Of a stretch of DNA of 64,000 bases, positions 41,068-49,606 are shown in pieces (within the stretch, counting starts at the first letter, position 1; every line of letters starts with the position of its first letter). The notes beneath the pieces are model-generated. The model was not told where the DNA came from. It saw only the letters and a list, made by a program, of their open reading frames with translations, and ran no database searches. The stretch spans positions 1-64,000 of the forward strand of contig JAVBNG010000006.1 of assembly GCA_031551695.1 (NCBI GenBank). The letters are read 5' to 3'. Source of the DNA: JAAYCI01 sp031551695 (lineage in GTDB: Bacteria; Bacillota; Clostridia; Oscillospirales; Ruminococcaceae). Position numbers and translations under genes: made by a program.

Positions 41068-42984
41068 TCATTCAGCCTGGCCTGCCTGCAAGGCTTCGAT
41101 TTCCCGCAGCCAGATATCCGCGGCGGCGTCACCGGGCATTTGCCAGCCGCCCCGAGGCGATAGCGTTACACTGCCCACCATGGGGCCGTCCGCCGCGCAG
41201 CTGCGCTTGAACTGCTGGCTTACAAACCGCACGAAAAACAGTTTCATCCATTTTAAAACCGTTTGTTCGTCGTATTTGTCTTTGAAAGCCGCCAGGGCAA
41301 GCCGCAAAATCTTGCCCGGCGCAAAGCCCCAGCGCACGGTGTAATACAGGAAGAAATCGTGCAATTCGTACGGCCCCACAATGTCTTCCGTCTTTTGCAG
41401 CATTTCGCCGCCGCTTGCGGGCAACAGCTCCGGGGAGATGGGGGTGTCGCAAATATCGCACAAAGGCGCGTTTAACGCCGGCCATTTTTTTGCCTCGTGG
41501 CGAAGAAGGTGGGGGATCAGCGTTTTCGGCACGCCCGCATTCACGGCGTACATGCTCAAATGGTCGCCACCGTAGGTGCACCAGCCGAGGGCGAGTTCCG
41601 ATAAATCGCCCGTGCCCACCACAAGGCCGCCCAGTTGGTTCGCAATGTCCATCAGCACCATAGTGCGCATGCGCGCCTGGGCGTTTTCAAACACAACGGC
41701 GGTGTCGGCCTCGTCGTGGCCGATATCCTTGAAATGCTGACGTACGCTGCCGGAGATATCCACGGCTTGGAATGTGGCGCCCACGGCTTCACAAAGCATC
41801 TGCGCGTTCGACTTGGTGCGCTCGGTGGTGCCAAAGCACGGCATGGTGACAGCCATGATGTCCGACATCGGCCGCTCCAGCAGCTGCAGGGCTCGGGCAC
41901 ACACCACAAGGGCGAGGGAGGAATCCAGCCCGCCGGAAATGCCCAGCACCAGCTTTTTCACGCCGGTGTGCGCCACGCGCTTTTGCAGGGCGTGGCTTTG
42001 GGTGGCAAGCACGCTTTCGCAGCGCGCGGCAAGCTCCGCTTCGCCGCGGGGCACAAAGGGCGTGGGGGAAATATCCCGCGTGAGGGGCGCCTTGCCGGAA
42101 GAAGCCGGGGCCAGCAGGTGGTAGGAAAAAATAAGGTAGCCGGTGAGGTCCGCCGCAGGGCCGCCGAAATGCTGGCGTTCGTGGAAAATGCGGCCGGTGT
42201 CGATGTCTGTGACGGCCATTATATTTTCAAAAGGGGCGCTTTCGGTAAGGATGTGGCCATTTTCGGCAAGAATATGGTGGCCGGAGCACACAAAATCTGT
42301 GGTGGATTCCCCGCTGCCGGCCGCCGCGCGCAGGTAAGCACAGTGGCAGGCGCCGCTTATGTACTTTGCGGCCGTGTGGCGCGCCTCGGGCATGCCAATG
42401 GCCTCAACATCTGCCGTGATGTGCACGATGAGCGCCGCGCCGGCTGTTGTGTGGCGCATGGCGGGCGAAACGGGCGCGAACGGGAACCCACCAATCTCCA
42501 CGCCAAAGGTAAAGTCCGGGTGATCGTCGCAGCAAAACAGCAGCTTGCCGCCAAAGGGCACACCGGAAAGGATTTCGCCCCCCAGCTCACGGGTGCTGCC
42601 AAAATAAGGCGCAAACAGGCCGGATGTGCTGCCTGCACTTTGCGGAACAATGCCCAGCACGTTGCCACCGTGAATGACGGCGGCACAGTTGTAAAGGTTT
42701 CCCTCAAACACAAAGGGCAGGCCTACCACCAGCACGATGTCGAGGGCGGCGGTCTCTGCGCAAATGGAACACAAAGAGGCGAGGGCCGCCTGCTGCAGGG
42801 TGCGGTTCAAGAACAAATCGCCGCAGGTGCTGCCGGTGACGGAAAGCTCCGGCAGGGCCAGCAAATGCACGCTTTCTGTGGAAGCGCGCCACGCCAGTTT
42901 CACAATTTCGCCCGCGTTGTGTGCGCAGTCCCCCACGCGAATGTCCGGTGCGGCGGCGGCTACCTTGAACAGCCCGTCTTTCAT
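41068..42984 (-). CDS. nadE: NAD+ synthetase, two-domain form with a degenerate glutaminase domain
   Basis: Converts deamido-NAD to NAD+. It is 638 aa: an N-terminal nitrilase-fold glutaminase domain (residues 1 to about 270) and a C-terminal ATP-pyrophosphatase synthetase domain with LVLGISGGLDSSLALVV. The glutaminase Glu is present (E46 in LPELSVTG), but the usual Lys in VPK is Gln (Q115 in GIVPQSAG), and the nucleophile Cys of the usual VEICEDLW is Gly (G165 in GVEIGGFPF). The domain is therefore probably inactive, and the enzyme would need free ammonia. GGAGG lies 5 bases before ATG 42984. It follows a GNAT gene in a minus-strand run. Confidence 0.9.
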   Translation of the reverse strand: MKDGLFKVAAAAPDIRVGDCAHNAGEIVKLAWRASTESVHLLALPELSVTGSTCGDLFLNRTLQQAALASLCSICAETAALDIVLVVGLPFVFEGNLYNCAAVIHGGNVLGIVPQSAGSTSGLFAPYFGSTRELGGEILSGVPFGGKLLFCCDDHPDFTFGVEIGGFPFAPVSPAMRHTTAGAALIVHITADVEAIGMPEARHTAAKYISGACHCAYLRAAAGSGESTTDFVCSGHHILAENGHILTESAPFENIMAVTDIDTGRIFHERQHFGGPAADLTGYLIFSYHLLAPASSGKAPLTRDISPTPFVPRGEAELAARCESVLATQSHALQKRVAHTGVKKLVLGISGGLDSSLALVVCARALQLLERPMSDIMAVTMPCFGTTERTKSNAQMLCEAVGATFQAVDISGSVRQHFKDIGHDEADTAVVFENAQARMRTMVLMDIANQLGGLVVGTGDLSELALGWCTYGGDHLSMYAVNAGVPKTLIPHLLRHEAKKWPALNAPLCDICDTPISPELLPASGGEMLQKTEDIVGPYELHDFFLYYTVRWGFAPGKILRLALAAFKDKYDEQTVLKWMKLFFVRFVSQQFKRSCAADGPMVGSVTLSPRGGWQMPGDAAADIWLREIEALQAGQAE

Positions 42985-43034
42985 AGTATCCTCCACATGT
43001 GTAGAAATTGTATCGGGAACGCCAGTACGAGGAT

Positions 43035-43520
43035 TTACGGGTCCAGCAGGGGACGCTGCATGGGCCAGAAGCGGATGCCGTTCACCAGCTGTTCGTCGCC
43101 AGTAAGAATAAAGCCCAGGCGGCGGTAGATTTCCACGGCGTAGGGGGAGGAATTCACCGTAATTTCGCCGCAGCTGCCGCTTTTTTTGCAGAAGGCGAGC
43201 ACCTGGTCCAGCAAAGCGCGGGCGATGCCGCGGCGATGGAAGGCACCGTCTACAAACAGCAGACAAATGTGGCACACCGGCCGCACAGCGATGACGCCGA
43301 CGATGGAGCCTTCATGGGTGCATGCCCACAGCTTCATTTCACCGGCCGCTATTTTGGTGCGCACGTTTTCTTCCGCAATGGTCCCGCGGAATTCCTGCAC
43401 GCCTTCCTCTGTGTAGTCCGGCGCCTCAAACTCCAAAAACACCCGCCAAACCAGTGCCAGCGCCTCCGGCAGGCGAGCTTCATCCAGCTCAGTTATGGGG
43501 AATGAAGGGTCCATACGCAT
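43035..43520 (-). CDS. GNAT-family N-acetyltransferase
   Basis: A 161-residue acetyl-CoA-dependent transferase. The GNAT core is visible: ICLLFVDGAFHRRGIARALLDQVLAFCKK (motif A, with the RRGIA pyrophosphate loop) and VNSSPYAVEIYRRLGFILTG (motif B). The target is not recognisable. It lies between rlmD (41-base gap) and nadE (50-base gap) on the minus strand and is probably part of that transcript. Confidence 0.9.
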   Translation of the reverse strand: MRMDPSFPITELDEARLPEALALVWRVFLEFEAPDYTEEGVQEFRGTIAEENVRTKIAAGEMKLWACTHEGSIVGVIAVRPVCHICLLFVDGAFHRRGIARALLDQVLAFCKKSGSCGEITVNSSPYAVEIYRRLGFILTGDEQLVNGIRFWPMQRPLLDP

Positions 43521-43561
43521 ATAACCTCTCTAATGGCGTTTTTATTACAATATCTTTGGGT

Positions 43562-44923
43562 TCAATTTGTTTTTTCCAGCAGCGCCACGCACTCCACGTG
43601 CCGCGTGCGGGGAAACATGTCCACGGGTTGCACTTTTTGTAAGGCATAGCCGCCGGCGGCAAGGCGGCTGAGGTCCCGCGCAAGGGTGGCGGGGTTGCAG
43701 CTTACCATCACGATGCGCCGCGGCGCCATGCTGCACACGGCGGCCAGGGTCTCTTCCTCGCAGCCTTTGCGCGGCGGGTCCAGCACTGCCACGTCCGGTT
43801 TTATGCCCTGCCCGGCAAGGCTTTTGGCGGCGTTTGGCGCGTTTTGCAAAAGAAATTCCGCATTTACAAGGCCCATCAGTTTGGCGCTTTCCACGGCGCT
43901 TTGCACGGCCTCGGGGCTGATTTCCACCCCGATCAGCCGCTGGCACTGCTTCGCCATGGAAAGGCCGATGACGCCAGTGCCGCAGTACAGGTCCAGCAAA
44001 GTCTCGCCCCCGGTAAGGCCCGCGTATTCGGCCGCAAGGCCGAACAACAATTCGGCGCCGGGGCTGTTCACCTGCGAAAAGGATGTGGGGCGGATGATGA
44101 GCGGCACGCCGGAAAGGATATCCGCCAGGGTGGCGTCGCCCAAAAGGGGCAGCGTTTTTTTGCCATAGATAGCGTTGCCCGGCGCGCTGTTCAGGTTCAG
44201 CGCCACAGAGGCTACTGCGGGCAATTCCTTTGCCAACGCCGTGGCCGCCTCAAAATAGGCGGGGGAAGTGCTGCCGGCCGCCACAACGCATACCATCATT
44301 TTGCCGGTTTCGTGGCTTTGGCGCACACAAATATGGCGAACTTGACCCTTGCCGGTGGCTTCGTCATAGGCGGTAAGGCCCGCGGCTTGCAGCAGTTCGG
44401 CCGTTTTTCGGGCGGCCAGGTTCATCTTATCCGGTTGCAGCAAACAGTCAGCGCAGGGCACAATGCGGTGGCTGCGGGGCGCGAAAAAACCGAAATGCAA
44501 CTGTCCGGCGTCGTCCACCGCCACGGGGTAACGCACATTGTTGCGGTAACGGTCTATACTTGGCGAGGGAAGCACCGGCGGCACGTCCACAGCCAGCTTG
44601 CCGATGCGCGCCAGCGCGTCCGCCACAAAGCCGTGTTTTGCGGCCAACTCTGCCTCATAGCTCAAATGCCGGAAGCAGCACCCGCCGCACTGGCGGCTGG
44701 CGGGGCAATCCTCCGCCACGCGGCCCGGCCCTGGAACAATGAACTCTTCAATACGCCCGTAGGAAATGTTCTTTTTCAGGCCCACGATTTTCACAGAAAG
44801 CTTATCGCCCACGGCGGCGTGGGGTACAAACACCACGTCGGCGCTGTGGCGGCCAACACCGTTGCCGTCGTTTGCAATAGAAGTGATGGTGAGCGGTATC
44901 ACCGCGTTTTTTTCCAGCGGCAT
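43562..44923 (-). CDS. 23S rRNA (uracil-C5)-methyltransferase, RlmD/RlmCD type
   Basis: SAM-dependent m5U methyltransferase of the TrmA/RumA family (453 aa). A TRAM RNA-binding domain covers residues 1 to about 60. A [4Fe-4S] Cys set follows (CPASRQCGGCCF, plus CADCLLQP). The SAM site is LLDLYCGTGVIG, then VLDPPRKGCE, with the catalytic Cys in VSCNPATLARDL. The third codon, ATG 44923, has GGGAGG at spacing 7 and is used instead of ATG 44929. Which uracils are modified (position 1939, or 747 and 1939 together) cannot be told from sequence. A promoter lies at 44961-44989. Confidence 0.93.
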   Translation of the reverse strand: MPLEKNAVIPLTITSIANDGNGVGRHSADVVFVPHAAVGDKLSVKIVGLKKNISYGRIEEFIVPGPGRVAEDCPASRQCGGCCFRHLSYEAELAAKHGFVADALARIGKLAVDVPPVLPSPSIDRYRNNVRYPVAVDDAGQLHFGFFAPRSHRIVPCADCLLQPDKMNLAARKTAELLQAAGLTAYDEATGKGQVRHICVRQSHETGKMMVCVVAAGSTSPAYFEAATALAKELPAVASVALNLNSAPGNAIYGKKTLPLLGDATLADILSGVPLIIRPTSFSQVNSPGAELLFGLAAEYAGLTGGETLLDLYCGTGVIGLSMAKQCQRLIGVEISPEAVQSAVESAKLMGLVNAEFLLQNAPNAAKSLAGQGIKPDVAVLDPPRKGCEEETLAAVCSMAPRRIVMVSCNPATLARDLSRLAAGGYALQKVQPVDMFPRTRHVECVALLEKTN

Positions 44924-44960
44924 CCGCACGCCTCCCGCCTTATATAACTGATTCGTATAG

Positions 44961-44989
44961 ATTATACCACACTCTTTGTGTATAATGAA
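44961..44989 (-). promoter_or_regulatory. Promoter of the rlmD-GNAT-nadE-ABC run
   Basis: On the minus strand TTCATT (44984-44989), 17-base spacer, TATAAT (44961-44966) with an upstream TGG. It lies face to face with the galK promoter, whose -10 is at 44981-44986. Confidence 0.55.
44981..44986 (+). promoter_or_regulatory. galK: -10 element of galK
   Basis: A consensus TATAAT at 44981-44986 preceded by TGTG, 17 bases before the ATG at 45004. The -35 (TAGATT) is weak and falls on the opposing promoter's -10, so use of the two promoters may be mutually exclusive. Confidence 0.5.
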
Positions 44990-45003
44990 TAGGGGTGAAA
45001 ACC

Positions 45004-46299
45004 ATGGGTAATGTAAAACAGTTGCAAAATTCGATAGAGAATGGACAATATGACGGTATATTTTCGGAACTGTATTCCGCAGACGGCGAAAAAATAAAAG
45101 CGCAGCGGGTGCGGTATACAGATGCTTTAGAAGGCTTCGCGCAGCGCTATGGCGCAGAGCGTGACGTGGCTGTTTATTCCGCCCCGGGCCGCACGGAAAT
45201 AGGCGGTAACCATACGGACCACACCCACGGCCTGGTGATGGCGGCGGCGGTGAACCTGGACATCATCTGCGTGGCGGGCAAAACAGGCAATGGCACCATC
45301 CGCCTGCAAAGCAAGGGCTTTTCCCGCGAGGACATGGTAGACCTTGGCCGCCTTTCACCAGTGGCGGGGGAAGAAGGTATCTCAACAGCCCTCATCCGGG
45401 GCGTGGCAGCGGGCATTGCACAGCGCGGCGGCGCGGTGGGCGGGCTGGATTGTTACACAACCAGCGATGTGCTGCGCGGCAGCGGCCTGTCGTCCTCGGC
45501 GGCCTTTGAGGTGTGCGTGGCCAACGTTCTGAGCGGTGAGTTCAACGATGGGCGGTTTTCCGCCGTGGATATCGGCATCATTGGCCAGTACGCCGAAAAT
45601 GTGTTTTTTGGCAAACCGTCCGGTTTGCTGGACCAAACCAGCTGTTCCGTGGGCGGCGCCGTCACCGTGGATTTCAAAGATCCCACCGCCCCTGTGGTGG
45701 AGGCCATTCCGTTCGATTTGCGCGCCTTCGGTCTGAACCTTGTCATCACAGACACCAAGGGCAGCCACGCGAACCTGACCCATGAATATGCGGCTATTCC
45801 AACAGAAATGAAGGCCGTGGCGGCTCATTTTGGCAAAAATGTACTGCGGGACGTGCCGCGCGAGACCTTTTTTGCAGACATCCCCAGCGCGCGCAAGGCG
45901 GCGGGCGACCGCGCCGTGCTGCGGGCCATCCATTTTTACGAGGAATGCCGCCGGGTGCCGCTGCTGGCAAACGCCATCAAAACCGGCAATATGAGAGAAT
46001 TCTTGAATCTGATCCGCATTGGTGGGAACTCGTCCTTCGCATACAACCAAAATGCCTACTGTATTGCCGAACCCAAAAGCCAGAGCATTCCGGTGGGCTT
46101 GGCACTGTCCGAAACCTTGCTGATGGCCAACGGCGGCGCGTGGCGGCTGCAAGGTGGCGGCTTTGCGGGCACCATCCAGGCCTTTGTGCCGGACGCCGAA
46201 CTTGCAACATACTGCGCAGCGCTGGAAAATGTGTTTGGCGCGGGTGCGTGTCATGTGCTGAACATTCGTGCCAAGGGCGGCACGCGGGTCATGTCCTGA
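45004..46299 (+). CDS. galK: Galactokinase
   Basis: GHMP-superfamily kinase that makes galactose 1-phosphate for the Leloir pathway. All family blocks are present: SAPGRTEIGGNHTDHTHG, the phosphate loop GSGLSSSAAFE, KPSGLLDQTSCSVGG with the catalytic Asp, and LQGGGFAGTIQAFVP. At 431 aa it is longer than E. coli GalK (382 aa), with an extra N-terminal segment of about 45 residues, as in other clostridial forms. ATG 45004 has GGGGTGA 5 bases upstream. No galT or galE is nearby; it seems to be expressed alone. Confidence 0.95.
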   Translation: MGNVKQLQNSIENGQYDGIFSELYSADGEKIKAQRVRYTDALEGFAQRYGAERDVAVYSAPGRTEIGGNHTDHTHGLVMAAAVNLDIICVAGKTGNGTIRLQSKGFSREDMVDLGRLSPVAGEEGISTALIRGVAAGIAQRGGAVGGLDCYTTSDVLRGSGLSSSAAFEVCVANVLSGEFNDGRFSAVDIGIIGQYAENVFFGKPSGLLDQTSCSVGGAVTVDFKDPTAPVVEAIPFDLRAFGLNLVITDTKGSHANLTHEYAAIPTEMKAVAAHFGKNVLRDVPRETFFADIPSARKAAGDRAVLRAIHFYEECRRVPLLANAIKTGNMREFLNLIRIGGNSSFAYNQNAYCIAEPKSQSIPVGLALSETLLMANGGAWRLQGGGFAGTIQAFVPDAELATYCAALENVFGAGACHVLNIRAKGGTRVMS

Positions 46300-46360
46300 A
46301 ACGCCCTATATTATAATTGGAATATATAAGGGATTTTCGCGTTTTTTTCTCCGCCAGCCC

Positions 46361-46389
46361 TTGCAAACGGCCCAAAACTGTGATATCAT
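46361..46389 (+). promoter_or_regulatory. rplS: rplS promoter
   Basis: TTGCAA (46361-46366), 17-base spacer, TATCAT (46384-46389) with upstream TGA. The start should be near 46396, leaving a leader of about 110 bases before rplS. Confidence 0.65.
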
Positions 46390-46395
46390 GTTTTA

Positions 46396-46504
46396 GCGTT
46401 CTGTTCCGCCGCCTCTGTCGGTGGGGTTGATGCGTCAGCATGAAACGGACAGTCCTCTGCCGGAAGCTCCGGGTATGAATGTCTATAAAAAATGGAGGAT
46501 GTTT
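46396..46504 (+). promoter_or_regulatory. Candidate L19 ribosomal leader
   Basis: The untranslated leader between the rplS promoter and start. In many Bacillota rplS is preceded by a structured L19 leader used for autoregulation. The position and length fit, and short complementary blocks exist (for example CCGCC with GGTGG near 46408-46425), but I cannot confirm the consensus. Confidence 0.35.
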
Positions 46505-46852
46505 GTGACTATGGATGCTTTGAAATTGATTTCTGAACCGTCGCTGAAACAGGAAAAGCCTGTTTTCAATATCGGCGATACCGTGCGCGTGTCTGTGCGC
46601 ATCAAAGAAGGCGAGCGCGAGAGGATTCAGGCCTTTGAGGGTACGGTGATTGCGAAGAAGCACGGCGGCATCAGCGAAACCTTCACCGTGCGCCGTTCGT
46701 CTTACGGCGTTGGTGTGGAGCGTGTGTTCCCCATCAATTCCCCCTTTGTGGAGAATGTGGAAGTGGTGCGCAAAGGCAAGGTGCGCCGCGCGAAGCTTTA
46801 CTACCTGCGCAACCGCACCGGCAAGGCCGCCAAGGTAAAGCAAAAGCTGTAA
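46505..46852 (+). CDS. rplS: 50S ribosomal protein L19
   Basis: L19 at the 30S-50S interface: MDALKLISEPSLKQEKPVFNIGDTVRV at the start, RIQAFEGTVIAKKHGG, and RRSSYGVGVERVFPINSP as signatures. The GGAGG at 46494-46498 is 6 bases from GTG 46505 and 12 from ATG 46511; I list GTG (115 aa), but ATG (113 aa) is possible. Upstream ATGs in the same frame lie in the leader. A terminator separates it from lepB. Confidence 0.96.
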   Translation: MTMDALKLISEPSLKQEKPVFNIGDTVRVSVRIKEGERERIQAFEGTVIAKKHGGISETFTVRRSSYGVGVERVFPINSPFVENVEVVRKGKVRRAKLYYLRNRTGKAAKVKQKL

Positions 46853-46877
46853 GGGCAAAACCGCTTAACACACATCG

Positions 46878-46906
46878 ACAGGGGCATTCTGTGCCCCTGT
46901 TTGTTA
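46878..46906 (+). terminator. Terminator between rplS and lepB
   Basis: The arms ACAGGGGC and GCCCCTGT form the stem, followed by TTGTTAT. The U-tract is imperfect, so some read-through to lepB is likely. Confidence 0.65.
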
Positions 46907-46940
46907 TATACCCGGAACACCGCCCGAGGGAGGCCCGTTT

Positions 46941-47480
46941 ATGGAACAAAAAACACGCGAGAAAAACATCGCTGTGCTGGATTGGTTTGACGCCATTGTC
47001 TACGCGTTGACGCTGGTTTTGATTATTATGCTGATGTTTGTGCGCACGGCCAGCGTGCAGGGCGTGTCTATGGAGCCTACGCTGAATGACCGTGACCAGA
47101 TCATTGCGCGTAGCTTTTTGTATACGCCGAAAAACGGCGACATTGTGGTGGTGGACGGCTATACCAACTACGGTGCGCCACTGGTGAAGCGGGTGATTGG
47201 CGTGGGGGGCGACACGGTGAACATCAACTTTGAAACAGGCGATGTGATTGTGAACGGGCAGATTATTGACGAACCGTATATTTCCGATTTGACCCAGCGC
47301 CAGTTCGACATCCAGTTCCCCATAACCGTGCCGGACGGCCACCTGTTTTTAATGGGAGACAACCGCCCGTACTCGAAGGACAGCCGCCATTCGGAGATCG
47401 GCTTCATTGACGAGCGGGACATTCTGGGCAAGGTGGTGTTCCGCGTGCTGCCCACCAGCGGCTTTGGTACGCTGAAATGA
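46941..47480 (+). CDS. lepB: Signal peptidase I
   Basis: Membrane-bound serine protease that removes signal peptides after Sec export. It is 179 aa with one N-terminal membrane helix (IVYALTLVLIIMLMFV), the nucleophile Ser43 in VSMEPTL and the general base Lys83 in LVKRVIGVGGD. MGDNRPYSKDSRHSEIGFI is the conserved C-terminal box. It ends in an ATGA overlap with the next gene, rbgA, so the two are translationally coupled. Confidence 0.96.
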   Translation: MEQKTREKNIAVLDWFDAIVYALTLVLIIMLMFVRTASVQGVSMEPTLNDRDQIIARSFLYTPKNGDIVVVDGYTNYGAPLVKRVIGVGGDTVNINFETGDVIVNGQIIDEPYISDLTQRQFDIQFPITVPDGHLFLMGDNRPYSKDSRHSEIGFIDERDILGKVVFRVLPTSGFGTLK

Positions 47481-48364
47481 GCGACTCGATGATGGAAAGG
47501 CCGGCCATCCAGTGGTTCCCCGGCCATATGACGAAAACCTTTCGCAATATTGAAAAAAAGCTGCCGCTGGTGGACGCGGTGGTGCAGCTTTTGGACGCCC
47601 GCATTCCGTTTTCGAGCCTGAACCCGCAGTTGCAGCGCGCCTACAAAAGCAAACCGCGCCTGTATGTGCTAAACAAGGCGGATTTGGCGGACGACGCCGT
47701 GACGGCCCTGTGGCTGGAGGCGTTTAAACAGGAAGAAAGCGGCTGTGTGGCGGTGGACAGCCGCCAGAAAAACGCACCCGCCAAGGTGCGCCATGCCATA
47801 GACACCGGGCTTTCAGAGTTGTTTGAAAAGCGCCGCATGCGGGTGATGCCCGGCGCGAAAATGCGCCTGATGGTAACGGGCATCCCTAACGTGGGCAAGT
47901 CTACCTTCATCAACACCTGGGCGGGGGCCGCCCGCGCCAAAACCGGCGACAAGCCCGGCATTACCCGCGGCGAGCAGTGGATTACCGCCGGACGCTACGA
48001 GCTGCTGGACATGCCGGGGGTGCTGTGGAACAAGTTCGAAAGCCATTTGACCGCCGTCAATTTGGCGCTCATCGGTTCCATTCCAGACTATATCCTGGAC
48101 ACGGAGGACATTGCGGCCAACTTTTTAAAAGAGGCGGCGGAGGTGTCGCCCGCGGCGCTGCGGGAACGTTTCAAACTGACGGACGAGGACCTTGCTTTGC
48201 CGGAAGGACACCGGATTTTGGCCGCCGTGGGGCGGCGGCGGGGCATGCTGGTGCCCGGCGGCGAAGTGGACACCGAGCGCGCTGCAATTGCGGTTTTAGA
48301 CACGTTCCGTGGCGGTAAGCTGGGGAAAATCACACTTGAAAAGCCAAATAGCCTTACAGAATAA
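47477..48364 (+). CDS. rbgA: Ribosome biogenesis GTPase RbgA (YlqF)
   Basis: Circularly permuted GTPase needed for a late step of 50S assembly. The motif order is G4 first (LNKADL), then G1 (GIPNVGKST), G2/G3 (GITRG, DMPGVLWNKF). The N-terminus IQWFPGHMTKTFRNIE and the C-terminal domain are typical; 295 aa. The start ATG 47477 overlaps the lepB stop by 4 bases. The lepB-rbgA-rnhB order after rplS is conserved in Bacillota. Confidence 0.95.
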   Translation: MSDSMMERPAIQWFPGHMTKTFRNIEKKLPLVDAVVQLLDARIPFSSLNPQLQRAYKSKPRLYVLNKADLADDAVTALWLEAFKQEESGCVAVDSRQKNAPAKVRHAIDTGLSELFEKRRMRVMPGAKMRLMVTGIPNVGKSTFINTWAGAARAKTGDKPGITRGEQWITAGRYELLDMPGVLWNKFESHLTAVNLALIGSIPDYILDTEDIAANFLKEAAEVSPAALRERFKLTDEDLALPEGHRILAAVGRRRGMLVPGGEVDTERAAIAVLDTFRGGKLGKITLEKPNSLTE

Positions 48365-48476
48365 TTCGATTTTATATCGATATATATTTTGATTATTTCG
48401 CGTTTTTTGGTTTGGTGTGCCGTGTGTGCCGAAATATGCGGGCACACCCATACGGGTAAGTGGGGATAAAGCGAAT

Positions 48477-49121
48477 ATGGCAAAGACACAGGTGAAATAT
48501 GCAAAGCTGGACAGCCCGCTGCGCGCCTATGACGACGCCCTGCGGGCGCGGCACCCTTTTTTGTGCGGGGTAGACGAGGCCGGGCGCGGGCCTTTGTGCG
48601 GCCCGGTGTCGGCGGCGGCGGTCATTTTGGACCCCACGCGCCCGGTGGGCGGCATCAACGATTCCAAAAAGCTGAGCGAAAAAAAACGCGAGGCGGTATA
48701 CGAAGAAATTGCGGCAAAGGCGGTGGCCTGGGCCGTTGTGCTGGTGGGGCCGGAGGAAATAGACCGGTTGAATATTTTACAGGCCACCCTGCAGGGTATG
48801 CGGCGGGCCGTGGCGGCGCTGGAAACCACGCCCACGCTGGTGCTGGTGGACGGCAACCGCTGCCCGGAGCTTATCGTCCCGTCTCAGTTTGTCATCGGGG
48901 GCGACGGCGTGTCTGAAAGCATTGCCGCGGCGTCCATCATCGCCAAGGTGACGCGGGACCGCTACATGCGGGAGCTGGATGTGCAATTTCCGCAGTACAA
49001 GCTGGCGAAGCACAAAGGCTATGGCACGCGGGAGCATTATGCGCTGCTGGCCGAGCACGGCATCCAAAGCTTTTACCGACGCTCGTTTTTAAAAAATTGG
49101 AACGGAGAGACCAAAACGTGA
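48477..49121 (+). CDS. rnhB: Ribonuclease HII
   Basis: Cuts RNA of RNA-DNA hybrids and misincorporated ribonucleotides. It is 214 aa. The metal-binding residues are in LCGVDEAGRGPLCGPVSAAAVIL, in the VDGN segment and in ASIIAKVTRDRYM; the C-terminal HKGYGTREHYALLAEHG is the family block. The ribosome-binding site is weak (GGGGAT upstream of ATG 48477). The preceding 112 bases are A+T-rich and hold a 7-bp hairpin (48424-48447). It overlaps the next gene in a GTGA junction. Confidence 0.95.
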   Translation: MAKTQVKYAKLDSPLRAYDDALRARHPFLCGVDEAGRGPLCGPVSAAAVILDPTRPVGGINDSKKLSEKKREAVYEEIAAKAVAWAVVLVGPEEIDRLNILQATLQGMRRAVAALETTPTLVLVDGNRCPELIVPSQFVIGGDGVSESIAAASIIAKVTRDRYMRELDVQFPQYKLAKHKGYGTREHYALLAEHGIQSFYRRSFLKNWNGETKT

Positions 49122-49477
49122 CCGCGCGGGAAACTGGAGAGCGCGGCGAACAGCTGGCCGCCTTGTTTTATACCCGGCGGGGCTACACGTTGCTGGAAAC
49201 CAATTACCGCGTGCGCATGGGCGAAATAGACCTTGTGCTGCATAAAGACAGCGCTTATGTATTTTGCGAGGTAAAAACCCGTGGCGCCGGTGCCGCACTG
49301 GCGCCGAAAGAAGCGGTGGACCGGCAAAAACAGCGGCGCGTGATTGCCGCCGCGCTGCACTACCTGCAAAAGCACCGTATCAGCGATCCATTTATGCGGT
49401 TTGATGTGGTGGAGGTGTGGCTGAAGGAGGGGGAAACCCCGCGCCTGCGCTGCACAGAAAGCGCGTTTGAAGGATGA
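49118..49477 (+). CDS. YraN/UPF0102 nuclease-fold protein
   Basis: A 119-residue protein of the restriction-endonuclease-like fold. RETGERGEQLAALFYTRRGYTLLETNYR and GEIDLVLHKDSAYVFCEVKTR hold the Glu, Asp and Glu-x-Lys residues of that fold. It is commonly found next to rnhB, as here; proposed roles in DNA processing are not proven. GTG 49118 overlaps the rnhB stop and has GGAGAG at 8 bases, so I prefer it to the upstream TTG 49097. Confidence 0.9.
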   Translation: MTARETGERGEQLAALFYTRRGYTLLETNYRVRMGEIDLVLHKDSAYVFCEVKTRGAGAALAPKEAVDRQKQRRVIAAALHYLQKHRISDPFMRFDVVEVWLKEGETPRLRCTESAFEG

Positions 49478-49524
49478 GGGAGCACAGAAACCCGTTCACA
49501 CCGCTTTGTGGCGGTTTTCCGTGT

Positions 49525-49554
49525 TTGCAAAGCGGCGGTTTATTTGGATATAGA
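49525..49554 (+). promoter_or_regulatory. thrC: Possible thrC promoter
   Basis: TTGCAA (49525-49530), 18-base spacer, TATAGA (49549-49554). It lies just after a weak hairpin (ACCGC, TTTGTG loop, GCGGT, then TTTTCC at 49500-49519) that could end the rnhB transcript. Confidence 0.4.
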
Positions 49555-49606
49555 ACAGTGAACAGGAACGCACGAGGGATCACAGGCAGAAACCGGAGGC
49601 ATGTTC

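Noticed and set aside
41635..43128. 497-residue plus-strand ORF
   Set aside because: Antisense shadow of nadE; no start signals.
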